From NCBI RefSeq assembly GCF_004379255.2, contig NC_056035.1, forward strand, positions 13,955,578 to 14,019,577: a DNA stretch of 64,000 nt, written 5' to 3'. The notes below the pieces were generated by a model. The model was not told the DNA's origin. It did not search any database and was given only the letters and a program-made list of their open reading frames with translations. Each line of letters starts with the position of its first letter. The first letter of the stretch is position 1. This stretch comes from Salvia splendens (lineage: Eukaryota; Streptophyta; Magnoliopsida; Lamiales; Lamiaceae). The position numbers and the translations under genes are program-made. Positions 1 through 13,453 of this stretch are shown piece by piece.

Positions 1-706
1 TTGGACAGTCATTGTTGTTGTTTGAAGATTGCTTCTATCTGATGCTAGCTAGTATTGTCGTTGTGTGGAATGATGAAAACTGAATACCCAAGTGAAGTAG
101 TTTAAACTTAGGAAGTGGGTTGATTTTTCACCAATATGCTCTAAGAATGACATCATCTAAGAATTCACAGGATTCAGATTGTAGTATCACTTGCTATGAG
201 TGCTTTGAACATATAACTTTATAGTGTACTATGGTATCTCTCTTTAGTGACTTGGAAGCTGGCAGAAGAGCATCAGGGATGGAAGAGTGCCATGAAGTAG
301 TAGGGTAGGGTTGCAAATGATAGTGTGATAATTATGAAGTGTCCAAACTTTTGTGCTACTTCAAATTTTTAACTTCATGTTTACGTGAAGCAAGTGTTGC
401 TGTGTTAGAATAAAGTTTTTCGAAAGAATTCTTATATACACAGAACTACAGATATTTTCGTACTTTGATATTATAGTAATTGTACAATTTTAGTGAAGGC
501 TAATAGGAGTAACTCATAATGCTAAGTTACAATACTAGGTATTGGTTGGAATTGCTACCAACGTCGGGCAAAATTTGGTATTTCTCGCAAATTTTAAACT
601 TGTCTTAAATGTCATCAACTTTGTTCTATGTATGAATTCCCCATGATCTTGGTTTCCGGCTAGATTGAAATTGGCGTTGCTACAATTTGAAATTCATTAT
701 TTTTAT
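1..706. other. AT-rich stretch with no recognisable gene
   Basis: No open frame with coding character is visible on either strand. The sequence could be the 3' flank of a gene lying to the left of the window, but nothing proves it. Confidence 0.5.
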
Positions 707-935
707 GTACTTCCTTAATCTCTTGAAAATAAATATTCTTTCCATTTAGTTACGTCCCATAAAAATAATTTACTTTTATTTATGGTTAATTTTTTGCTGT
801 CTAATGAGGTGAGTCTCATTCTTCCCTAGCAATACGTTAATTACTATTTTTTTTAATCTTTCTTCTAGTTTACCAATTGTGCATTAACATCTCTATTGTT
901 CCAAAAACTGTCTATTTTTTATTGTATGGAGGGAG
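707..935. mobile_element. Degenerate Stowaway-like MITE
   Basis: The right end reads TATGGAGGGAG followed by TA, the standard Stowaway terminus. The left half holds a decayed counterpart (CTTCCTTAATCTC after TA, and ACGTCCCATAAAAAT further in). There is no coding capacity. The left boundary is approximate. Confidence 0.5.
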
Positions 936-1074
936 TATTAATTTGCTTTCAAGATCTCTTTTTTTTTATTTGGCGGCAGATGGGCAGTGGCAAAGTCCTC
1001 CACCAACATCACTTTCTGCCATTATTCTCCTAAGGTCGTCATAGCCACATAATATGGTGGGATGGAAGCCAATA

Positions 1075-1320
1075 CTCCCTCCGTCCCATAATAAGAGTCA
1101 CATTTGACCATTTCGGTTCGTTCCACAATAAGAGTCATATTTCATTTTTACCATAAATGGTAAGTAGGTTTCACATTACATAACTCACTTCACTCACATT
1201 TTATTATGAAACCAATATAAATAAGTGGACCTCATTTTATATTAACTTTTTCAACCCACTATTCTTTATTTTCTTAAAATCCGTGCTCACACCAAATGTG
1301 ACTCATACTGTTTGACAGAG
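1075..1320. mobile_element. Stowaway MITE (Tc1/mariner type)
   Basis: The left end is CTCCCTCCGTCCCATAATAA preceded by TA. The right end is the inverted counterpart (ATGAGTCACATTTGG reads inward from GACAGAG) followed by TA. TA duplication, about 246 bp length and non-coding content fit a Stowaway element. Confidence 0.85.
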
Positions 1321-1322
1321 TA

Positions 1323-3782
1323 ATTTTTAGTGTATAGCTTTCCATTGATGTGGGCGGGATAGGGGTAGAAGCGAGAAGACGAAGGAAGGTGCTGGGATAG
1401 AAGGAGAAGCAATCTGTCGTTGGGTACAATTGTTCATCGAAAAATGACGTCGTTTAGAGCCTCCAAAACCGACATCATTTTAGTTAAAATTTGGCGAGTA
1501 TACGAAGATAAGCCGCTTGCCACATCGACTTTGATTTGGGTGGCAAAGAGTTAAGTTGGGGGCGGGTTGGGAAATTTGCACCATTCTATAAGGTGCAAGT
1601 TACTAATTTTGAAGATCAAATTTAAAGGGTGCAGGAAATATGCAAAGAATTGAAAATTTTAACATTTGTTCTGTTTGCAATTTCATACTAACCATACTAG
1701 TACTACCTTAGGTGAGAAAATCAATATACAAAATTAATGTAGATGAGTAAACGTTTGATTAGATGGGATAACAATTAGGATGAGAGAGAAGGCAAATTGG
1801 AAAGATAGAAGATGGGAGTCTAGCTAGTTATTGGCACAACTCAGGTTGTGGACGATTGAAATATGGGGCTATTGGTATGTAGACACATTGTTTTCTGGTG
1901 AATGAAACTAGTGACAATATTTGCATTAGTTTTTCAGTACTTGCTAGCTAGCTGTGCATTGTGCCTGTGCGGATCGGTTCATACAATTTCATGTTTCTGT
2001 AATTTTTTTCTGTGATTGAATTTGATATCTATATGGAGTAAATATGTCTGTTCATATTAGAATTCAATGCATTGACATGATAGAGTCAGATTTGATATAC
2101 TAATGAAGATCACAACGAGTTGTCAGATCTTCATTACTATAATAAGCCTCTCAATTACTATATATTTACTGCCAGCAAGCATGCAGTAGCTTCCTTGACA
2201 TTTAAGTAGCGAAGAGAATCTGCATGCGAATGTGGATGCTTCCTAATTCTTGTTGCCTAATTATTAGTACTTTTTTTTATTGAATGTGCATCTATATTAA
2301 ATGCCAAGCTTGGGATTGGGATTTTATAGTTTAATTTAAATTTAAATAACGTGAGCAAGTCTTCACTCACTGTGATTAATTATTGTTCAACTTGGAATAA
2401 ATCAATTAGCTCTTGAGCTGTAAAAAGATTCACATAATGAAAGAGAATTGTAGTTTAGGAGTAAAATTATTTATAAAATTATGGAATGAAGTATATAGAA
2501 ATTAAATGAATAGGGGATGGATATACAGAATTAATCAGTTCCTGTCTCCCCCCAATTCTCTATTTATTAGAAAACGCCAATAAATGAACTGGACCGCACA
2601 ATTAGGCCTACGCGCAATCTCATAAATAAATTAAAAATTGTCTCAATATTTCCATTTCTTTAATTCATGGCCATTAGCCTACATATCTTATCATACAAAT
2701 AAATGAATAATGTGACGGGATCAATCTGAAAAGTTCAACTATAAAATTTGTAAATATAAAATATGTTAGTGACAATCGTAACACTAATTCACTCCATGCA
2801 AGTCCAAGAAAAAGTATTGAACTACCATTTTTGATGGAGAAAGACAATAGTCCATCTGGTCCACCAAAGTATAGAAGACTAATAACATGGGGTTGGTCTT
2901 TGATCAATACACACAGCACACCCCACCCCACCCCACCAAAAATAACAAAATACTTGTATAAGCCAGCTTTGATTAAAACGTTGGATAGTAGAGTGTCGTT
3001 GTCGGTGATGGTTCATGTGGAAACCCACGAATCACAGGTGACGCTTACATTGTTCACCACACACACATACATTACAATCATACATTGTCATTATCACCCA
3101 AAAATAATATTTTCAGATCGTTATATTTAATTTTTTTTCCCCTTCCCCTTTTATATTCTTAGTACCACTACTATATTTTGCTTCTCTAATTTAGGGAATG
3201 ATCAAATCGAAGTGATCATATTCATTAATTTAATTAATATTATCTGCCAAATACTAATTTTTTAGTATGAGTAGCAAATATTTGAAATATGAGATTTAAT
3301 AAAGCTAATTAGTCCCCCAAATCATAAACTTTAACCCAATTTGATATTTTCCATTAATTTAAAATTTGCTCTGAAAAATTATGAATTTCATTGTCTGTGA
3401 ATTTATTTCATAAAAGAATGATTTCATAAAAATAAAATATTCACTATAAAGCTTAAGTTTTTATTGTTTGATCAGCCTTAAAATTCATGGAAAATATCAA
3501 ATTTCAACAAATTTGCATAGTGCTTTGATTACATATAAACATCGCACATAAGTAATTTATTTCCAACAAAATAATTTCGGTTGCTTAACCGATTTTGAAC
3601 CAAAAAAAATTATTTTGAGAAAATAGGAGCACATTGTAGGTGTAACGTAACGCAACCGGGAGTCCCGGTCACTTTCCCCCACCGACACCCCGCATCTCTC
3701 ACATCTGTAAATAAAATATCCAATTAAATAAATAACGGAGTATGTATGTAACTCCCTTCTCACCTCACTCCACCACCTCTAA
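1323..3782. other. Intergenic DNA upstream of the gar2-related gene
   Basis: No supported gene. The short frames at 2674-2931 and 2831-3130 overlap on opposite strands, have low-complexity composition and no recognisable domain. The region probably includes the distal promoter of the downstream gene. Confidence 0.5.
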
Positions 3783-3783
3783 A

Positions 3784-3815
3784 CACACACACACACACAT
3801 ATATATATATATTCA
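3784..3815. repeat. (CA)n-(TA)n compound microsatellite
   Basis: An uninterrupted CA run passes directly into a TA run just upstream of the probable transcribed leader of the gar2-related gene. Such tracts are usually length-polymorphic. Confidence 0.9.
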
Positions 3816-5302
3816 CATGGTCCTGCATTACTAGTTTCCAGCCAAGAGAGAGAGGCAGCGAGGAGCTTGGATGGTTACAGTGGAAAAAGCTTGTGAAGTT
3901 CGATGTTGCTATTCCTAAAAGTTACGGTAAATTACTATCTGAATTACACCTTTTAACCGATTGGTTTGCAGCAAAAAGAAATCGCTTTCGCTACTCTCGA
4001 TGTACTTTTTCTCTTTTTTCTCAATTGTTTCAATTCTTAGATCTTGTCGTTTTGGAATCTGATCACTTTGCTTGGCTTATTATTTTGACTGATGCTAAAT
4101 GGCCATAATGTGGTCGGCCATAAAGAGTTAATTTAGTCCATTTACATGTATAAAAAATTAGAATTATCGATATAAACTTATATGTGTGTGAATGGATTTG
4201 TGAGTTGATACTTATCTTTGCATTCCATTACGTAAAATACATTAATATCACGAATTACTGTATACGTTGAGCAACAATCAAGAAATGGCAGTAGTAATAA
4301 GTTGAGCAAAAACTACGAAAGAGCAACACTAACACGTTGAGCAACATATAATGAAGATGATATAAAAGTAAAATCAAGTAGTATTAAATCAAAATTTTGA
4401 AAAAAAATTAATTTTTTGTTATTTAATTAATTTATGGCTGGCGCCGCATAGCATTATTCTATTATTTTATCCTCAATTTTTGGTATGGGAGTGTAGTTTT
4501 TTCCTCTCTTCTTTTTAAATCCGATTAAAGCGGCATTTTGTTCTAGATTGCGTAGAGATTAAATTCTGTGGTGGTGTTATTATATTGTCCGAGAATTTTT
4601 CTTCTGTGGCGGTTGAATCTATTCGCGCAAACCGTGCATCTCGCCATGGCAGTTACTATCACTTCTTCTGCGGCATTGTAACCGTCCGCATTCATCAGTT
4701 TACTGCCGCGTTAATCCTTGTATCGAAATTGCAGATTTCTGGATACGGTAGTAAAATTCTTGTCCTCACCGTAGTTTTGTGTTTTTTTTGCTTAAACGAA
4801 TTTTGCAGCAAATGTTATGTTCTATGCTAACTCGTTTGATTTTTTTTTATTCACATGTTCCATTTCCTTTATTTTGATGATTTCTTGTTGTATGGTACTC
4901 GTTTGATTAAGATATTCACATTTTAGTTCAACTCTGGCGGTCACCTATTAAGTGTAGCGGTTATCTCTCTCCTCTCTTTGTGAATCTGAAAACATTATAA
5001 GCATTAAACTGGAGTGTGTGATTTCTTATTGTTCGTCTGATCAAGCTGGAAGTCTCTCTCTCTCTCTCTGATCGTTGAATTGGAGGTTAATTTCTAAGTA
5101 GTAGCATAAAGATGATTCTTTTATTTCTTAATCGGAATGTGGATAAAAGAGTGAAATTGTTGATTTCAAGTAAAATTGAGTGGCATCAATTTAGTTCGGT
5201 GAACAAGTCTAGCCCTTGGAAAAAAAATAATCCCTAGCCTTGATTTCTTATGTGGTCTCCATTTTTGTTATGATTCAGTGATAAAGAAGACATATATACA
5301 GC
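3816..5302 (+). other. Probable 5' leader exon and leader intron of the gar2-related gene
   Basis: A short leader around 3840-3925, preceded by GA-rich sequence, ends at a donor-like GTTACG|GTAAAT. A pyrimidine-rich acceptor (ATGATTCAG, near 5278) lies just before the ATG at 5303. The T-rich DNA between has no long frame. A leader intron of about 1.3 kb is inferred, not proven. Confidence 0.45.
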
Positions 5303-8300
5303 ATGAAGGAGACTGACAGGAGAAAGGGCCTAAACAACAAAGAGAAAACCCGTCTTGCAAGACCTGAAACGAGGGATCGGAAGCTTCCAGGAAAGAATGC
5401 TGGTAGAAACTTAAAAGAAAGAGAGGTTGAGGCCAAGCCTTCGTCTGATAAACAGAACAGAAATTTAGGAAGTGACTTAAAAAGTGGTGTCGAGCCATCA
5501 GAATCTTTCGAGAATGTGGTGATAGATTATGTCGATGACGAGTGCAGGTCAGAGGAATCACTGCATAGTACCAGAAATCTCAAAACAGATGAGAGACGAG
5601 GCAATGAGAAATTGAGTGATATCTCTAGTGATATGGATATTGTGGATGAATCTGATGCTGAGACTACTAATGATTCAGTTTCGTCTCAAGGGGATCCACA
5701 AACAGCAGATGAGGGTAAAGCAGAAAAAGTTACCCGGGTTAGAAATCTTTCATCTGGCTCTGCCCAAGCACATAGATTGAAATCTGATAGGGGAGCAAAT
5801 AACCTACAAACTAAAGCATCTAAGCAAACTCCAAGGAAAGGGCCTGAAAATGGGTTATTAAAATCTGCCAAGAGTTCATCTGATAGTTTGAAAAATATGA
5901 AAGTCCATCCAAAGGCTCTTTCTGATTCCTCCGAAGGGGCTGATAGCCAACCACTTGAACAGAACAATGGAGTGGATCCCCTGGATGAGGCTTCCAGTGG
6001 TGCTCTTACTGTGTGTAGTGACGATGAAGCAGTCAATACTGAGGAAAATCGCATGCGAGAAGACAACATTGATCAAGATCAAAAGATTGAGGAAATGGAA
6101 ACGAGGATCAAGAATCTTGAGAGCGAACTTAGAGAAGTTGCTGCTCTTGAAATTGCACTATATTCTGTGGTTCCCGAGCATGGTAGCTCCGCACACAAGG
6201 TGCATACACCTGCAAGACGCCTTTCTAGGCTATATATTTATGCTTGCAAACACTGGTCTCAAGATAGGCGAGCTACTGTGGCTCGAAACACAGTGTCTGG
6301 GCTTGTTTTAGTTTCTAAATCCTGCGGCAATGATGTTTCCAGGTTAGTATGACATGAAATTCTTCTGGTTAGTAAGCATGTACATAAGGAAATCTAATAT
6401 ATCATATACTCTCTTATTTAGGTTGACATTTTGGCTATCGAACACTGTTGTTCTACGGGAAATTATATCTCACGCATTTGGGAGTTCATGTCAATCTAAT
6501 GCTTCAGCAAAATTATTCGAGTCCAATGGAGGTGACACAAAGTCATCTACAAATAAGTGGAAGAATAGTGGTGGAAACAGACAATTGAATAAGAAGGGTT
6601 TCTTGCAGTTTGTGGATGATTGGCAAGAAACAAGAACCTTCACTGCTGCCTTGGAGAAAGTCGAGTCCTGGATTTTCTCAAGGATTGTTGAGTCAATCTG
6701 GTGGCAGGTTATTTCTCTATTATCTTCACACAGTAAAACTATAGTATTTTGATTACTTGAGATAATCAATTGAAGGATTGAACATTAATCATCTCACTGG
6801 ATTGCTGCCATGTTCCAATTTCAGTGTGTTTCTCCATCTAAAATGATATGTACCCTTTCATCTAAAATTTAATGCATCAAATTTTTCTTTCATATATTTT
6901 GGGCTATTAAGATTATTATCCACATTTCTATAGTCCATTTAAACTCTCTCATCTGAGATTCTAAAGTACTGTTTCTATTGGTTCAGACATTGACACCTAA
7001 CATGCAATCACCTGTTGATGATTCTACCACACTCAAAGGTTTGGATAGGTTACTTGGTCCGGCACTTGGTGACCAGAAACAAGGAAGCTTTTCCATCAAC
7101 CTATGGAAAAATGCCTTTCAGGATGCTTTCAGAAGACTTTGCCCTGTTCGAGCTGGGGGACATGAGTGTGGTTGCTTGCCAGTTTTGGCTAGGAAGGTGC
7201 ATTGTGCTTCGTGCTACTCTTCTTTTCCGTCATTCTACCCACGTCCGTGTATAGTGTATTTTTCAGTTTCTTTTTTTAGGGATGGGGAGGGGGTGATTAT
7301 CACAATATCATTGTTGTATGATATTCGAGCTGAAGCATGAGTTTTTTTTAATCAATATTTTGGCTGCATGGTGATACCACTGGAAATAACTAACCGGATA
7401 TATGCATTTTATTAGGTGATGGAACTATGTATTGGCAGGCTTGATGTAGCCATGTTTAATGCTATTCTTCGTGAGTCGGCCCATGAGATCCCTACTGATC
7501 CTGTATCTGATCCAATTGTGGATTCCAAGGTTTTGCCTATTCCTGCCGGAGATTTGAGCTTTGGCTCTGGTGCACAACTTAAAAATTCTGTAAGTGCCTT
7601 GCTTTATTCTAGGCAATCATTATCATACGCATAATAGTAGAGTTGCTTGAGTAAGGTCAAGAGCTTAATCGCATACTGTATTATTTCCTTCAAGTGTTAT
7701 GCTGACTGCACACTTCCTCAGGTTGGCAATTGGGGAAGATGGTTATCTGATTTTCTTGGCATGGATACTGATAGTTCTGCGCAAGATGTAAATGCTACGC
7801 TGGAGAACGATGATAAGCAAGGTACTGATAAACCAAAGAGCTTCCCACTTCTTAACGCCTTGAGTGATCTTCTAATGCTCCCCAAAGATATGCTCATGGA
7901 CCACACGATAAGAATGGAGGTCAGCCGAACTAAATCTTGCTTTGTCATATCTCCATATTATGTTTGTCGTCATCTCATCCATTGTCTCATTATAGGTCTG
8001 TCCTGAAATCAGTCTCCCATTGGTTAAGCGAGTACTCTGCAACTTCTCTCCTGATGAGTTCTGTCCCGATCCTGTCCCAGGTTCTGTGCTAGAGGCGCTA
8101 AATGCTGAGGTATGCTATTATTTGCATCACATTCTTTAGCAGCTCTCTCTATTTTTCTTGTCCACAGAGAGTATTCTCTGTGAGCACACTATCCACAACA
8201 GTTGCATTCTTGTAAAAACGATGGGAAAAGGGAACTTCGTGAATACAGCTTGAGTGTTGTGAATAAGCATCGTTTAACAAATTATGGTTTAGATCGGATA

Positions 8301-8795
8301 AAGGCAATTTAATTTGCATGTTTTCTTATGCTTTAGATATCAATCAAGCCTTCTGAAATCATTCCGTCCTTTCTGGTGATTGAGATTTCAATATTTTGAC
8401 TATGCTACTGGGGTCACTGTTTTAAAGAGTTGATTTGCATTTTACAGTCAATCATAGAGCGTAGAATATCAGGGGAATCCGCAACTAGCTTCCCTTACAC
8501 TGCTGCTCCGACGGTGTACACGCCTCCCTCGTCTTCCGATGTGGCAGAGAAAGTCGCAGAGGCCGGTGCAAGCACTAAGTTCTACAGAAGTGCATCATCC
8601 GTGCAGAGAAAAGGGTACACCAGCGACGAGGAGCTGGATGAAATGGAGTCATGTTTGTCTTCTGTCGTCGACACGCTTCCTCCATCTCCCACTGCCGTAA
8701 GGGGCAATGGCAAAGGTAGCGGCAGCGAAGTAGGTGGCGATGATGGAGCCAACGCTAGGTATGATCTTCTTCGTGAGGTCTGGCAATCCGCATAG
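5303..8795 (+). CDS. Nucleolar gar2-related / DIL-like domain protein, 7 coding exons, 789 aa
   Basis: The spliced frame joins 5303-6342, 6422-6707, 6987-7196, 7416-7589, 7722-7919, 7996-8109 and 8448-8795. Every junction is GT-AG and stays in frame. The start is the first ATG after an in-frame TAA at 5282. The N-terminal third is acidic, Ser/Lys-rich and probably disordered. A short coiled coil (EEMETRIKNLESELREV) follows, then the conserved block with PARRLSRLYIYACKHW, NTVSGLVLVSKSCGNDVSRL and FWLSNTVVLREII. This is the hallmark of the Arabidopsis At2g42320/At3g57780 proteins annotated as gar2-related, whose globular part resembles the DIL domain of myosin V. Their cell role is not established. 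The C-terminus has SxxxxRKGYTSDEELDEME, also typical of the family. Length fits the family; no lesion seen. Confidence 0.9.
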
Positions 8796-9232
8796 AGAAG
8801 GATGGGATATGCTTGCTTGCAAGAATTGTGTATGTATTTTCTTTTTGTTTTTTCTTTATTATGAGAAACAGGTAAATACTGGAAGAACTGAGTGAAAAAT
8901 TTTACTACAGCGAAAAGCCAAAAACATTATTCATCGATTCCGTATGTATATTACGCCCCTTTTCTCACATTACACAAATGGACCCTTTTTTTGAGAAATT
9001 TTAAAAAAAGAGATTAAATTTTTTTAACTTTTTAGAATTTGAGATTATTATTTCTCTTTTTTTTCTTTTTTTTTCTCACACCAAACTTATGAATGGACCA
9101 AACTACCCCAAGTAAGATGAAACCCCAATTCTAAAACGCTATTCGCGTAGATTTGAAATCCCAATTCTAAATCATATTTATCGCTTTTAGTTGGTGGCAA
9201 AAATCAAAATAATCCATATCTTTAATATATAT
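8796..9232. other. 3' UTR of the gar2-related gene and short intergenic DNA
   Basis: T-rich sequence right after the stop codon, with TTTCTTTATTATGAG and later AT-rich tracts suitable for 3' end formation. No gene or repeat recognised. Confidence 0.5.
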
Positions 9233-9457
9233 TCACTCCGTCCACGAAAAATAGTCTTGTGTAGTCTCATTTCAAAAAATTAAAAGTTTTTCTTTTATGC
9301 TTTATCTACTTTTTCTTCACTCCCAAATTGTACATACTTTTTCTCCATATATCTCTCATTTTACATATTTTTCTCCAATCGCTCTTACATTATCAACTTT
9401 TCATTAAAACGCGTGTCGTCCACAAATGAGACTATTTTTTTTAGGGGCGGAAGGAGT
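9233..9457. mobile_element. Stowaway-like MITE
   Basis: The left end CACTCCGTCCACGAAAAATA and right end TTTTTTTAGGGGCGGAAGGAG form an imperfect terminal inverted repeat next to TA. AATAGTCTTGTGTAGTCTC near the left mirrors GAGACTATT near the right. Non-coding. Confidence 0.7.
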
Positions 9458-10451
9458 ATATTATAAATTTGATACCGTTCCTTTTATCAATAATACAACA
9501 AATTTACTACTACAAGATATCGCATTTATTTTGAAATTATAAGTACATATCAAGAAAATATTTTAAAACAGTTAACTTGAGTATAATAACCAGTTGTTTT
9601 GAAGGATCCCATTTATAATATCCCATGGACCAACGTAAGGAAATGTATTCAACTCCCAAAACTGTGAGGTCTACTTCATGAACAAATCCTCGTTACCTTT
9701 TGTTTTCCCCAAGACCCCAACATTATGCAAAACTAGTATTACCCCGTACTATGCACATCACATAAGAACTTCAAATAATAAATACAAAATATAATAAATA
9801 TATAAAAATAATAAGAATTCAAAGCAATATGGAGATTTAAAAAAATAGAAATGTAATTATCTTGTCTCACTCTAAACGAATGGAGTATAAATAATAAAAT
9901 TAATGACGAAATTAAGAAGTGTGACTAATGATCAAAGAGTATGAGTTAATTAGAATAAGATATACAAATAAAGAAAATATGTGTGAGTAAAGATGTTTAT
10001 TATCAATGCTATGCAAGTCATTAATCCAAATAAAAGGTAAATTAATATATAAATATAATAGCTTAATTTAAAAAAAATTAATTTCAAAAATATATAAAAT
10101 ATTAAATATATCCACATTAAATATATGAATGATTTATATCATATAAATTTAAAACTTCTTTGAGAAGTCAAGTTAGAAAATTTGTATTATCCAATAATCA
10201 CACTTTAGTTAATTATTTATTTCTTCCATTTAATTTCAGACCATAGCATAACTTGATATACATGGCCAAAGACTAAATGAATTTTTTGTATTGGAAAGAA
10301 TAAATTTCTTACTTCCCGCCACATATACGTATAAAAAGTAAATTATCACTTAAAATAACGATAATATTTTATGCATCTTGTTTGTTTTGAATAATGTGAC
10401 AATTTACACTACTCTTTATATTAAGAAGTTATACAAACTTTAAAAGTTAGA

Positions 10452-10457
<6 letters not shown>
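9458..10457. other. AT-rich intergenic DNA
   Basis: No gene, RNA or element end could be recognised in this stretch of about 1 kb. Confidence 0.5.

Positions 10458-10514
<57 letters not shown>
10458..10514. repeat. (TA)n microsatellite at a transposon end
   Basis: About 28 TA dinucleotides run directly into the left end of the following Mutator-like element. The same arrangement recurs at the ends of several other elements in the window. Confidence 0.9.
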
Positions 10515-10518
<4 letters not shown>

Positions 10519-13453
10519 GCGTGATATACTACAAACTCCTTTAGTGTACAAACTACAAACTTAAATATCAGCCACAATTTATAATTAATATACGGTCTTA
10601 ATATATGGGATCTTCAAATGTCAACGTTTTCCTATAAATCAGTCAGGAGAGGGTATTTTAGGGTCAAAAGAAATAAGCTGATATCATTAATTTTGTTGAG
10701 ATTATGAAATCCCGTTAATTTCGTCGTTTCAACGCCCATTACTATTAACGTCTCCTCTCTTTCTTTCCCCCAATTCCACCTTTTCGACTCTTCTCTGAAT
10801 TGGACCGAATCGTGTGTGGCGGAGTAATCAATTCATCGGCGGTGTTGAAGCGAGCTCTCGGTCCCGGCGACATGAGTTTTGTTCGACGTCGTGCTGAGTC
10901 AACCGAATGTGAGTTATCCGTCGAGAACCCTAGATTAAAACTGTGGTGACATTTTTTATTCCCGTGATTTTGTTGATAAAGTAGTCTGTTGAGTCAGTCG
11001 AAGGTCAGAAATCCAACGGAAAAACCCTAGTTCAAAACCGTGGTGACATTTTTTTAATTATGCAATTTTCAGTCCTCTACTATTAGACCTGTAATTCTGT
11101 TTTATTTTGGTGCAATTAACTACTTTTCCCCCTTTTAATTGACATTTAGAGTTGATTTAAGTGCGTTCTATTGAGAAACCATAACGCCCACACGGATTTT
11201 CGCTTTATAGTTCATTTTTTTTGTTTGTTTTGTTGAGAATTCCACGCGAATCACCTAGCCAACCCCCGCCCTGTTATTTTTTCTTTTGTTTTGGGGTTGG
11301 AATTGAAATCCCATTATTGTGAATTTTTTTCATAATTTTTTTGAAATTTTAGGATGAATGGGGTTGAAACACGGTGTTGACATTGAAATACTATGTAAAA
11401 TATGATATTAGATGGCGTAGACATTGAAATAATATGAATTAAGTCTTTTATTTGGTGCTGTAATCGACATTACTCATTGACATTTTTTTGGGTGTTCTCA
11501 TTGATCTTTTGTGGGTGCTCTCAGTGATGCATATTGACATTATGTGCTGACATGCCAGGTTGAAACATGCTGCTGACATTATCTACTAATATTTTGTCGT
11601 TGAAATATGCTGTCACCACAGAATGGAATACTAATGTTGCTGCTCTCATTGATCTTTTGCAACTTTCAGTGTTTCAATACACATGGTACATTGATATTTT
11701 TTAACAAATGACTAGTTGATATTTTTTAACAAATGACTAGTTGAAAATGCACATTAACATTTCTTAATTTGTTGTATGTGTTTTCATGCCAGAGTGACCG
11801 TTTGACTATGAGCGGTGGAATGTGTTATTGACATTATTTTTGTTTTTTTGGTTTTTTTTTTGTTGGTCTTTGAAATAATATGGTGTTGACATTGAAATTA
11901 TATGGTGTTGACATTGAAATTATATGTATAATATGATGTAAGATGTCGTTGACATTGAAATAATATGAATTAAATCTTCTATTCGGTGCTGTAATTTGCA
12001 TTACTCGTTGACATTTCTGTGGGTGCTCTCATTGATATTTATTGACATTTCTAGTTGAAAATTTACATTCACATTAATATTTATTAACATTTCTAGTTTT
12101 GCTGTATGTGGTCACTGACATTTGTGTAGAAATGGTTGGATGCATTTTTGTAGTCATTCTACATTTGTGTTCATTGATGAGAATGAGGAGTAGTTGATAT
12201 CGCTGCATTCCCTTTGTCACTGTTGTTTACGCTGACATTACAGCTTGCCAATGGATCAGGGCTGACATGAAAGAGCTTACGTTAACCCTTGCCTTTTTTT
12301 GCAGAGGAATTTTCTCGGTTTTTATCTCAAGTCGAAGGGACTGAACGCAATGTGTGAAGTAATAATGAATGAGCAAAGAACCCGACTGTTGGACTTGCCC
12401 TGGAAGACAACCCAGGCCACTAATGACTCGGCAATATTCCTGATGAGACACAAGGGTAACCTTGACAATTTAAAGGCTATTGGTCTTCAAGGTGCTAGTG
12501 TGAGGATTCTGCAGATTTTGAGGGGGAGGTGTTGCAAGAACATGCTCCTTGCACCGTTCAACATTGCCAAAGAAAGGTTCTTGTCCTACATGAGTCATTA
12601 CATCAACGTGACGCCTACTTTCATAACAGATTATGCGCGGCAAGTGAATGGCATGTTGAACAAGGCTCCCAGCAACGAGCAATGCAATCAGCCTGCCAGG
12701 AAGAGAAGCAAGATGAAATGAGTTGATTTGAAGTTGATGGTCTTTTTTTTCAAATGGTAATGGTAGTTTTTGGATATTGATATTGAGAACTTTTGGCTTG
12801 ATAACCTGTCGCTCTGTTAAATGAATTACCAACATTAGGAATTTGTTTCAACTGAGTCAACTTGGTATTGGTATTCTCTCCAATTTGATTCGTTCAATGT
12901 ACTTCATTTTGAACAGGTTTCATTATGACATGGTGTTGCTATTGCTATAAACATTGAGTGACCTTGTTGACATTTGTTACTGTTGTTGCTATAATTGGTC
13001 TACATATTGACATTCTGTGTTGAGGGTTTGATTATAGGAAAAAATCCATGTTGAGAAAAAATTTAGAGAAACAACATATTACAATAATATATTGACATTG
13101 TTGACATTTATTAACCTTGTTGACATTTGATGCTGTTGTTGACATTGCTTAACTTGGTCCCACATATTGACATTCAGTGGAGGGTTTGATTATAGGAAAA
13201 AAACCTTGTTGACTTTCATTCTAGGGAAACAACATAATTAAATAATATGTTGACATTGGAGTGAAATGAGGATGTATGTAACTGCTTGCAAAAAACGATT
13301 TCCATATACACCCCCCGCTGACATAAATTGTATTGCCCGGTGACATCGAATTTGTAACCTCCTAACAGCCGTAGATTAGTTACAAAGATGGTGTGTGATT
13401 ACAGTTTGTAGTTTGCATTATAAATGGGAGTTTGTATTTGATCACACCTATAT
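10511..13453. mobile_element. TA-flanked Mutator-like element carrying a Ulp1 remnant
   Basis: The left end TATAGGGGCGTGAT and the inverted right end TATAGGTGTGATCAA match. Homology continues inward through ACAAACTCC and ACAAACTACAAACT, giving an imperfect inverted repeat of about 60 bp. The interior is AT-rich, densely packed with TTGACAT, and holds one coding relic, a Ulp1-type protease C-terminus at 12299-12721. No transposase is visible, so the element is non-autonomous. TA tracts flank both ends. The family resembles Ulp1-carrying MULEs (Kaonashi/CUMULE type); this assignment is inference from the Ulp1 relic and long inverted repeats. Confidence 0.75.
12299..12724 (+). pseudogene. C-terminal fragment of a transposon Ulp1-like (C48) protease
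   Basis: A 140-codon frame follows a T-rich stretch ending in TTGCAG, as a 3' exon would. NDSAIFLMRH aligns by eye with the active-site segment of plant Ulp1-like transposon proteases (NDCGIFxMRH). It is followed by the usual spacing to an ILQxLRxxxCxxML helix. The catalytic Cys position reads Ser (TCG at 12428-12430) and the next Gly reads Ala, so this copy should be inactive. The upstream exons with the catalytic His and Asp are not recognisable. A basic tail (RKRSKMK) ends the frame. Confidence 0.65.

Noticed and set aside
5686..6069. 127-codon minus-strand frame
   Set aside because: Shadow of exon 1 of the gar2-related gene.
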